Assembly: GCA_003695505.1 (NCBI GenBank)
Contig: RFIY01000201.1
Span: 1-6,270 of the forward strand
Direction of reading: 5' to 3'
DNA: 6,270 nt
Source: Candidatus Dadabacteria bacterium
Lineage (GTDB): Bacteria > J088
The notes under the pieces were generated by a model. That model was not told the origin of the DNA. It did not search any database and worked only from the letters and a program-made list of their open reading frames with translations. Below, in pieces: positions 1 through 5,044 of this stretch. The number at the start of each line of letters is the position of its first letter. Position 1 is the stretch's first letter. A program made the position numbers and the translations under genes.

Positions 1-831
1 CATGTTGCGCCGTTCCTGCATCATCACGGAGTGCAGGAACGCCGTACCGGTAAACCACGGCATCAGCGCGCTGTTTTCGACGGGATCCCAGCCCCAGTAA
101 CCGCCCCACCCCAGTTCGACATAGGCCCAGTTCGCGCCGAGAATGTTGCCAAGCGTCAGAAACGCCCAGGCAATGATCGTCCAGCGCCGCGTTGTGCGTA
201 TCCAGCGGTCATCCAGCTTCCCGGTCAACATCGCCGCCAGCGCGAAGGCGAACGGCACGGTGAAACCGGTAAAACCGAGGTAAAGGCTTGGTGGATGCAG
301 CACCATCGAAGGATTTTGCAGCAGCGGGTTCAGACCGAGGCCGTCACGGGGCGTGAACGCGCGTCCCATTTCATCCACCAGCGGATCGAATGGGTTCGTT
401 GTGGCGAGGATGACGCCGACGAAAAACGTGAGCACCATGCCGAATACGCCTGCGACGACGGGAAGCAGGTCGGGATCACTCTGTGAATGCCGCTTCCAGA
501 CCAGTGCTCCAAACACCCCAACGAGCCACGCCCAAAGCAGCATACTGCCGTCCAGGCTGCCCCAGAAGGCGCTGAACTTGTAAAACAGCGGCATGTGGCG
601 CTGGCTGTTGTACGCAACGTATTCGAGGTCAAATCGGTCTGTCAGAAAGGCTGTGACCAGCATTGCGGACGCCAGCGTCAGCAGCAGTCCGTTCCCAGGC
701 AGCGTACGCCGCGCAACGGCGGCCCATCGTTCTGAGCCGTTGCGCAGCCAGACCAGAGCAGCGAGCATCGACAACACGCTGAGACATAGCGCGGCGACGA
801 GCAGGACTGTTCCGGAGAAATACGGATTCAT
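1..831 (-). CDS. ccmF: Cytochrome c heme lyase subunit CcmF (N-terminal part, cut by window edge)
   Basis: CcmF is the inner-membrane heme lyase core of System I; it accepts heme from holo-CcmE and attaches it to apocytochrome c outside the membrane. The first 277 residues are readable with no stop and run off the left edge; the family is usually about 650 residues, so roughly 43% is present. The tryptophan-rich WWD motif WGGYWGWDPVENSALMPW lies at residues 242-259 (bases 55-108). H179 in MVLHPPSLYLGF matches the conserved membrane heme-ligand histidine, and H267 in FLHSVM matches the first periplasmic histidine beside the WWD domain. Several hydrophobic segments are visible (about 7-28, 48-63, 97-112, 123-143, 184-203, 217-233). 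The ATG at 831 shares one base with the ccmD stop (TAATG), which suggests coupled translation. The identification is secure; only the C-terminus is unseen. Confidence 0.96.
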   Translation of the reverse strand, partial: MNPYFSGTVLLVAALCLSVLSMLAALVWLRNGSERWAAVARRTLPGNGLLLTLASAMLVTAFLTDRFDLEYVAYNSQRHMPLFYKFSAFWGSLDGSMLLWAWLVGVFGALVWKRHSQSDPDLLPVVAGVFGMVLTFFVGVILATTNPFDPLVDEMGRAFTPRDGLGLNPLLQNPSMVLHPPSLYLGFTGFTVPFAFALAAMLTGKLDDRWIRTTRRWTIIAWAFLTLGNILGANWAYVELGWGGYWGWDPVENSALMPWFTGTAFLHSVMMQERRNM

Positions 832-935
832 TATGCGCCCTGCTTCCTGAGGCGACGATGACGCACGATCAACACGGTCACATAGGTGCCCAGCAGCAGA
901 AAAAATGCGCCATAGGCACCAAACACATAATTCAT
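831..935 (-). CDS. ccmD: Heme exporter accessory protein CcmD (34 aa)
   Basis: CcmD is a small single-span membrane protein that works with CcmA, CcmB and CcmC in releasing holo-CcmE. The product begins MNYVFGAYGAFFLLLG, contains one hydrophobic segment at about residues 5-24 and ends in a basic tail RHRRLRKQGA, which is the typical CcmD pattern (tyrosine/glycine-rich N-terminus, one helix, arginine-rich cytoplasmic end). The ATG at 935 overlaps the ccmC stop by four bases (ATGA), and a GGAG sits seven bases upstream inside ccmC. At 34 residues it is shorter than the E. coli protein (69) and near the lower limit for the family. A longer in-frame reading upstream exists, but it would run through the end of ccmC and is not credible. 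Position between ccmC and ccmF supports the call strongly. Confidence 0.88.
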   Translation of the reverse strand: MNYVFGAYGAFFLLLGTYVTVLIVRHRRLRKQGA

Positions 936-1651
936 TCGAATACTCCGAGCAGTGTATCTTCGCGTTTGCGCAAGCGGGTCCGAATCGCCGACAGGCCCAG
1001 CCCCAGACAGGTCATTGCAGCAACCATGACCAGCAATGGCGTGACCATCGCTGGATCCAGTCCGCCGCCGACGTCGCCTTTGCGCATCACGACAGGAAAC
1101 GGATGCATCGAACGCCACCACAGTACCGAGAGGTGAATCACAGGCACATCGGCGAACGCAAAAATACCGAGTACCGCGCAGGCTCGCGCGGTCCAGCCGT
1201 CATTGCCGCGCGCCAGACGGATCAGATGATAGGCCGCAAACAGCAACCAGAGAATAAAGGTCGTCGTCAGACGCGGTTCCCAGACCCACCATGTGCCCCA
1301 GATCGGCCTGGCCCAGATCGGCCCGGTGACGAGCACGCCGCTCAGGAACACGAACCCCGTACTTGCCAGTCCGTGCCCGGCCTGATCCCAGAAGCGTTGC
1401 CGCGTCACCAGATAAACAATTCCGGACAGTGCAACGCCGCCGAACAGCACAAACGAAATCCAGGCGAGCGATACATGCAAATAGAAAATCTTTTGCGGTG
1501 GCCCCTGCAATGCCTCGATCGGCGCACCGGCGACAAGCCACAACCCGGCCAGCAGCAAGGCCGCTCCGATTGGCGTCAGCAGTTTGCCACACCAGTACCA
1601 GATCGTTTCCAGCTTTTCGGTCAACGGATTCTCGCTTCGGGATGCGGGCAA
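932..1651 (-). CDS. ccmC: Heme-handling protein CcmC
   Basis: CcmC is a polytopic membrane protein that presents heme to CcmE. The 239-residue product has the WWD-type motif WGTWWVWEPRLTT at residues 118-130 and two conserved histidines expected as heme ligands: H59 in FYLHVSLAW and H173 in PVIHLSVLWWRSMHP. About six hydrophobic spans are present. The motif carries Glu (E125) where E. coli has Asp. The start is uncertain. No ATG exists between the upstream in-frame TAA (1688-1690) and the conserved core. TTG at 1651 is the first start codon but has no clear ribosome binding site; a second TTG at 1624 (residue 10) has a weak purine-rich GCGAGAA upstream. The stop overlaps the ccmD start by four bases. 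The frame is the same as that of ccmB, with only one stop codon between them. Confidence 0.95.
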   Translation of the reverse strand: MPASRSENPLTEKLETIWYWCGKLLTPIGAALLLAGLWLVAGAPIEALQGPPQKIFYLHVSLAWISFVLFGGVALSGIVYLVTRQRFWDQAGHGLASTGFVFLSGVLVTGPIWARPIWGTWWVWEPRLTTTFILWLLFAAYHLIRLARGNDGWTARACAVLGIFAFADVPVIHLSVLWWRSMHPFPVVMRKGDVGGGLDPAMVTPLLVMVAAMTCLGLGLSAIRTRLRKREDTLLGVFE

Positions 1652-1687
1652 GAGTGAAAGTCGTGTGTCGTAATGGGGCCGAAAACG

Positions 1688-2314
1688 TTACTCACGCATC
1701 AGAAACGGCGCGGTCCAGAGCCCAATCAACAGATACAGAATACCGAAAAACCCGGCCAGAAACATCCAGCGCTCATCGGTTACACCCCCTGCAGAATTGG
1801 TTGACACCGACAATTGGGCCACCGCGAGCAATACCGGCACCTGCAATGGGAAACCGAGCAGCGGCCCCAGCAGCGCTCCGGCCCCGGCCGCCCGTGCCAG
1901 CAAACGGCTGATCGTCGTGACGGCGGCCGTTGCTGTCGCATAGAGCGTGATCGCGACGGCGACGGTGACAATGGGCGGTTCCACCGTAAACAGCAATGAT
2001 GCAACGGCCCAGGCGCACGCCGAAATGGCTGCCGCAAGCAACACACCGACGGCAATCCATTCCCAGTAGAGCCGGTCGGCCTTTCCGGCGAGCAGATACC
2101 ACAGATGCGCCCCTGTCTGCGTCTCGCGCCGCAGAACTTCGTCGAGCGCCCAGTAGGATGCCAACGCGGCGACAATCCACGCGGATGCGGCGGCATTGCG
2201 CGCCAGGTCGGCTGGCTTTGGATCCAGCGTCACATAGGCAACCAGCAGCGCCGCTGGCACAAACAACAGCACGCCCAGCAGTGGCGCGATCGCCGCGCGC
2301 AGGCGAACGATCAT
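1688..2314 (-). CDS. ccmB: Heme exporter ABC permease CcmB
   Basis: CcmB is the membrane subunit of the CcmAB ABC complex, which uses ATP to release holo-CcmE from CcmC/CcmD. The 208-residue product has about six hydrophobic segments (roughly 11-29, 41-58, 85-108, 114-136, 147-170, 182-204). The segment FPLQVPVLLAVAQ at 155-167 resembles the conserved proline-containing CcmB motif. The loop between spans 2 and 3 (residues 59-84) is in the place where CcmB proteins carry their coupling sequence, but it is diverged. Length is close to the family norm of about 220. The ATG at 2314 overlaps the ccmA stop by four bases (ATGA), with GAAGG just upstream. Sequence alone would give a moderate call; position between ccmA and ccmC makes it strong. 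Confidence 0.9.
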   Translation of the reverse strand: MIVRLRAAIAPLLGVLLFVPAALLVAYVTLDPKPADLARNAAASAWIVAALASYWALDEVLRRETQTGAHLWYLLAGKADRLYWEWIAVGVLLAAAISACAWAVASLLFTVEPPIVTVAVAITLYATATAAVTTISRLLARAAGAGALLGPLLGFPLQVPVLLAVAQLSVSTNSAGGVTDERWMFLAGFFGILYLLIGLWTAPFLMRE

Positions 2315-2916
2315 GCGCCTTCCCGATCCGGAAGCATCACGGTTGACACCTGGCGTTCCGAACCGCTCGTCAGAAACTCAGGTAGCTCCAGGTGTGTCGC
2401 AATCACACAGCAGCCCCCGCTGTCCAGATACGCCGCCGTTGCTTCCCACAGAATCGCGATGCCACGCTGATCCAGACCCGTTTGCGGTTCGTCCAGCAAC
2501 AACACCCCATCCGCAACCGCAAAGGCGCGCGCGAGCATCGCGCGCTGCCGCATCCCCTGGCTGAGTTGCCCCGGGCGCCGGTTCTGAAACTGGTCGACCC
2601 CAAATCGTTCGCATGCAGCATCGAGCCTGTCGGGAGAAATGCCAAACAGACGCGTCTGGCGCGTCAGATTGTCTCGCACCGACAGCGTTTCGATCATTTG
2701 ATGGTCGTGCCCGCACCAGCCGATGGCCTGCGCGTCAACGATGCACTGCCCGCGGTCAGGCGTCGCAAAGCCGGCCAGAACGCGCAGCAACGTTGACTTG
2801 CCACTGCCATTCGAACCGCGCAGCAGCACGAGCTCGCCCGGACCGGCCTCAAAAGACACCGGCCGGAGCGCAACGGTTCGCCCGTACAGTTTGGCGACGT
2901 CCTGGACGTGAATCAC
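2311..2916 (-). CDS. ccmA: Heme exporter ATP-binding protein CcmA
   Basis: CcmA is the cytoplasmic ATPase of the CcmAB complex. The 201-residue product has the complete ABC set: Walker A GSNGSGKST at 34-42, signature LSQGMRQR at 118-125, Walker B VLLLDEP at 138-144 followed by a D-loop (GLD, 147-149), and the switch histidine H175 in ATH. The Q-loop region reads GHDHQM (69-74), with Asp where E. coli CcmA has Gln in GHQ. I place the start at GTG 2916, because it overlaps the ccmE stop by four bases (GTGA) and the domain begins directly at IHVQDVAKLYG. An ATG in the same frame at 3039 would add 41 residues, but these lie over ccmE in another frame and do not look like ABC sequence. There is no evident ribosome binding site at the GTG, so coupling to ccmE translation is likely. 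Confidence 0.95.
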   Translation of the reverse strand: MIHVQDVAKLYGRTVALRPVSFEAGPGELVLLRGSNGSGKSTLLRVLAGFATPDRGQCIVDAQAIGWCGHDHQMIETLSVRDNLTRQTRLFGISPDRLDAACERFGVDQFQNRRPGQLSQGMRQRAMLARAFAVADGVLLLDEPQTGLDQRGIAILWEATAAYLDSGGCCVIATHLELPEFLTSGSERQVSTVMLPDREGA

Positions 2917-3392
2917 TGCTGATTGGGCAGTGGAATATCTTCCGGGTGCCCCTTCTTGCGCCAGTCGTACTCGATCTCGTAATTGTCGAGATGTTCGAAA
3001 TCCTTGCGACTGGCCTCGGCCTGGTACTTGCTCGGACACTTCGCGAGCAGCTCATCGGCGACGAAATGGGTCGTCCCTTCAGCAAAGGTTCCGGTCACGA
3101 CGACCTGGACGCCATCGCGAAAGATGTCGGGCACCGGACCCGTATAGGTCACTTCGTAGCCGCGCGCGGCGCCGGCAACGACAAAGTCCGTCCGCAACGT
3201 GGCAGGGTCGCGCTCGATCGTGCCGGGACGAACGATGCCACTCAGCTTGATGCGATCACCAGCCACCTCATCAGGCGCAACCTGATCCACTTCGTAGTAA
3301 AACGTCATATTGCTGCCGGTCTGCGCAAACAACGCATAACCCACCGCAGCAAGTCCAATCACCAGTATGACGGTCGAGATTTGCTTCAACAT
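2913..3392 (-). CDS. ccmE: Heme chaperone CcmE, CxxxY type
   Basis: CcmE is a membrane-anchored periplasmic chaperone that binds heme covalently and passes it to CcmF. The 159-residue product has an N-terminal hydrophobic anchor (about 5-22), the OB-fold body with the family segments FYYEVDQV (31-38), DRIKLSGIVRPGTIERD (46-62) and DGVQVVVTGTF (93-103), and the heme-site stretch LLAKCPSKYQAE at 115-126. Classical CcmE has HxxxY here (H130 and Y134 in E. coli); this protein has C119 and Y123, the CxxxY form known from Desulfovibrio and archaea. The codon for C119 is TGT at 3036-3038. The ATG at 3392 has a good ribosome binding site, GGAG six bases upstream. The acidic and basic tail (131-159) is flexible-looking, as in other CcmE. 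The family call is secure, and the Cys variant is read directly. Confidence 0.95.
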   Translation of the reverse strand: MLKQISTVILVIGLAAVGYALFAQTGSNMTFYYEVDQVAPDEVAGDRIKLSGIVRPGTIERDPATLRTDFVVAGAARGYEVTYTGPVPDIFRDGVQVVVTGTFAEGTTHFVADELLAKCPSKYQAEASRKDFEHLDNYEIEYDWRKKGHPEDIPLPNQQ

Positions 3393-3398
3393 ACCTGT

Positions 3399-3402
3399 CT
3401 CC
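3399..3402 (-). promoter_or_regulatory. Ribosome binding site of ccmE
   Basis: GGAG lies six bases before the ccmE ATG, within a 69-bp gap after ccmH. It is the clearest ribosome binding site inside the operon and suggests that ccmE is initiated independently rather than by coupling. The gap also contains a perfect 10-bp palindrome, GAGCATGCTC, at 3446-3455. I see no convincing promoter or terminator in the gap. Confidence 0.7.
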
Positions 3403-3461
3403 GTGGCGCGCTGCGCCGGTTCTGCCAGGGGGCTGTTTTGCTGCAGAGCATGCTCATATCG

Positions 3462-3944
3462 TTATTGATCCACCAGACGGCGCACCCGTTCATCGCGAAT
3501 TGCGGACACCGGCGTTTCGACGTTTGCGCCTGCGGCAACGTCCGCTGCCGCCGAGCGGGACCAGCGACGCAGTACGACCAGCACAAAGCCGAATGCGGCC
3601 AGCACACCGAGCACCGGTACGATCCAGGCAAGCAGTGAAAATCCACGTGCAGGAGGGCGCATCAGGATCCAGTCACCGTAGCGATCCACATAGTAGTCCA
3701 TGATCTCCTGGTCGCTGCGGCCCTCACGCACAAAATCGCGAATCTGCGCCTTCATATCTTCGGCCAGAAAGCTGGTCGAAGAAGCCAGTGACTGCGTCTT
3801 GCAGACCGGGCACTTCAACTCTTCATAGAGTCGCAGGCAACGCCATTCCTGTTCGGGCGTCAGGTCGCTGGCAACGTCGCTACCCCATCCGGGCAACGCC
3901 ACAAGCGGCAACAGCAGCAAAACGATCGGCAGGGCGTGTCGCAT
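3462..3944 (-). CDS. ccmH: Cytochrome c maturation thiol protein CcmH (short form)
   Basis: CcmH is a periplasm-facing, membrane-anchored thiol-disulfide protein that reduces apocytochrome CxxCH cysteines and works with CcmF. The 160-residue product has a signal-like hydrophobic N-terminus (1-21), then the family motif LKCPVCKTQSLASS with active-site C45 and C48 (bases 3801-3812). The helical continuation ends in DRYGDWILMRPP (87-98), followed by a membrane span at about 103-126 and a basic tail ending ERVRRLVDQ. This is the short single-domain form; it lacks the C-terminal CcmI/CycH-like TPR domain fused in E. coli CcmH. A third cysteine, C36, lies nine residues before the active site and is not part of the usual motif. 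The ATG at 3944 shares one base with the ccmG stop (TGATG). The identification is firm. Confidence 0.95.
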   Translation of the reverse strand: MRHALPIVLLLLPLVALPGWGSDVASDLTPEQEWRCLRLYEELKCPVCKTQSLASSTSFLAEDMKAQIRDFVREGRSDQEIMDYYVDRYGDWILMRPPARGFSLLAWIVPVLGVLAAFGFVLVVLRRWSRSAAADVAAGANVETPVSAIRDERVRRLVDQ

Positions 3945-4516
3945 CAGGACGCATCCCCGATCCGCGAGACCACTGTCGCGAGCTGCCCGCGCGTGACCGC
4001 GCCAATGAAACGATGCCTGACAATACCCGTAGAATCGAGTACGAGCGTCTCGGGCAGTCCGGTAATGGCATAATCGATGCCGACGCGGCCCCCCGTATCG
4101 AGCGCCAGCGGATACGTTGCGTGGAACCGGTCTGCGAAATCGAGCGCGTCCTCGCGCCGATCCTGGATGGCGATACCGATCATCGTCACGTCGTCACGAT
4201 GCTCCAGCCAGAACTGCTCCAGATCATCCGCTTCGGCGGCGCAACCACCGCACCAGCTTGCCCAGAGATTGATGATGACGGGCTTCCCGTACGCCAGCAG
4301 GTCTGGCAACGACACGTTGACCGAACGGTTCTCGGGCTCGAGGCGTTCCACGGTAAATTCCGGCGCGACCTTTCCGACGAGATTGTCCTCCGGCAAATCC
4401 GCGGTCTTCTGCCGCATCGCGGCTGCAATCATTGCAAAAAACAGCAATGCAAACAAAACGACCAGGACAGGCAGGAAGCGCGGCGGACGGACGGGGTTCT
4501 CGGTTTGCGTTTCCAT
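3944..4516 (-). CDS. ccmG: Thioredoxin-like cytochrome c maturation protein CcmG (DsbE)
   Basis: CcmG is a membrane-anchored thioredoxin-fold reductant that passes electrons to CcmH or apocytochrome c. With the start at ATG 4516 the product has 190 residues: an N-terminal anchor at about 15-34, then a thioredoxin domain with LWASWCGGCAAEADDLEQFW around the active site (C89 and C92) and the cis-proline region GLPETLVLD (P155). The CGGC active site differs from the CxPC or CPTC motifs usual in CcmG. An in-frame ATG at 4564 would add a 16-residue His/Tyr-rich stretch unlike any anchor start, so 4516 is preferred. No ribosome binding site precedes 4516, and a -10-like TACAAT ends six bases upstream, so the message may be leaderless. 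It is the first gene of the operon. ResA or another TlpA-like thioredoxin is the alternative, but the context favours CcmG. Confidence 0.9.
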   Translation of the reverse strand: METQTENPVRPPRFLPVLVVLFALLFFAMIAAAMRQKTADLPEDNLVGKVAPEFTVERLEPENRSVNVSLPDLLAYGKPVIINLWASWCGGCAAEADDLEQFWLEHRDDVTMIGIAIQDRREDALDFADRFHATYPLALDTGGRVGIDYAITGLPETLVLDSTGIVRHRFIGAVTRGQLATVVSRIGDAS

Positions 4517-4522
4517 ACGTTT

Positions 4523-4528
4523 ATTGTA
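4523..4528 (-). promoter_or_regulatory. Candidate -10 element for the ccm operon
   Basis: The minus strand reads TACAAT here, matching five of six consensus positions of a sigma-70 -10 element, and ends six bases before the ccmG ATG. Transcription would then begin at or next to the A of the ATG, giving a leaderless message, which fits the missing ribosome binding site. No good -35 is seen at 16-18 bp spacing, so this is a candidate only. It lies in the 68-bp divergent gap shared with the plus-strand gene. Confidence 0.4.
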
Positions 4529-4530
4529 AC

Positions 4531-4536
4531 CATAAT
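4531..4536 (+). promoter_or_regulatory. Weak candidate -10 element for the plus-strand membrane protein gene
   Basis: CATAAT matches five of six positions of the -10 consensus and lies about 48 bases before the ATG at 4585. No -35 of good quality sits at normal spacing; TTGCGT is upstream but about 20 bp away. The call rests mainly on position in the divergent gap. Confidence 0.25.
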
Positions 4537-4572
4537 GGCAGTGGTGAATGCCGTAACACAGCATGATTTTCC

Positions 4573-4580
4573 AAGGAGAT
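4573..4580 (+). promoter_or_regulatory. Ribosome binding site of the plus-strand membrane protein gene
   Basis: AAGGAGAT sits four bases before the ATG at 4585 and closely matches the anti-Shine-Dalgarno complement. It is one of the two strongest such sites in the window and is the main reason for accepting the following reading frame as a real gene. Confidence 0.8.
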
Positions 4581-4584
4581 CCAC

Positions 4585-5031
4585 ATGTACTACGGAGGCC
4601 CTGTCCGCCGCACCGTCATTGGCACCGCCGCCGGCGCGCTGTCGGCATCACTTGCCGCCGGCAACCTGGCGCTTTCGCAGGCTGTACCGCTGGACGGTCT
4701 GACATACGCTGATCTCCTGAAGTGCCTTGGACTTGGCGCCGGGGTCGGGATCGTTTTCTGCCTGGCCGTATCCGCGCTTCCGAAGAAATTCATCGCGCGC
4801 CTCGCACTTGCGGCTGTCGCCTTTGGCGTTCTGTGCCGCGGCCTGCTTTATCCGGCCTTCGGCTGGGAAATGACCGGAATGCTCGGCGCTGCGACGGCCG
4901 TCAGTGCCGTTCTCTACGGGCTACTGTTCGCGTTTATCCAGCAACATGCCTTCGACATGGCGCTGCCGAATCGCGAAATGCCTCGCCCGGCCACCGACTA
5001 CAGCGACGATCCTGCGGGCGCCCACGCCTGA
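4585..5031 (+). CDS. Small membrane protein of unknown function
   Basis: I do not recognise this 148-residue protein. It has hydrophobic stretches at about 10-33 (Ala/Gly-rich), 44-64, 69-90 and 97-118, so three or four membrane spans are likely. A hydrophilic acidic C-terminal tail (about 125-148) follows, with the sequence PATDYSDDPAGAHA at the end. Two cysteines, C47 and C59, sit within the second span and C84 in the third. There is no signal peptide with a clear cleavage site. The start is well supported by AAGGAGAT just upstream. The gene is transcribed away from ccmG across a 68-bp gap and converges on selD with only 13 bp between stops, so it is probably expressed alone. A role linked to heme or cytochromes is possible from position only; nothing in the sequence shows it. 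Confidence 0.75.
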   Translation: MYYGGPVRRTVIGTAAGALSASLAAGNLALSQAVPLDGLTYADLLKCLGLGAGVGIVFCLAVSALPKKFIARLALAAVAFGVLCRGLLYPAFGWEMTGMLGAATAVSAVLYGLLFAFIQQHAFDMALPNREMPRPATDYSDDPAGAHA

Positions 5032-5044
5032 CCAGGTCACGGCG

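Noticed and set aside
905-1657. Plus-strand open frame of 250 codons opposite ccmC
   Set aside because: It is antisense to a gene with clear conserved motifs, and its translation is rich in Gln, Arg and Pro with no membrane or domain pattern.
3446-3455. Perfect 10-bp palindrome GAGCATGCTC in the ccmH-ccmE gap
   Set aside because: It is short, with no loop, no T-run and no second copy in the window. It is possible as an operator but unsupported.
2613-3638. Plus-strand open frame of 341 codons across ccmA, ccmE and part of ccmH
   Set aside because: It lies opposite three well-identified Ccm genes, its translation is low-complexity and rich in Arg, Ala and His, and it has no recognisable motif. 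It is a shadow frame of GC-rich coding sequence.
4514-4564. Upstream in-frame ATG for ccmG at 4564
   Set aside because: The extra 16 residues are His/Tyr-rich and unlike a membrane anchor start, while the ATG at 4516 leads directly into a normal CcmG N-terminus. It is not fully excluded, because a GGAAA lies before 4564.
3788-4702. Plus-strand open frame of 304 codons opposite ccmG/ccmH and running into the membrane protein gene
   Set aside because: It is antisense to CcmG and CcmH and overlaps the start of a gene with a strong ribosome binding site in another frame. It shows no protein-like features.
5032-5044. Possible bidirectional terminator between the plus-strand gene and selD
   Set aside because: The gap has only 13 bases and I see no stem-loop with a T-run on either strand.
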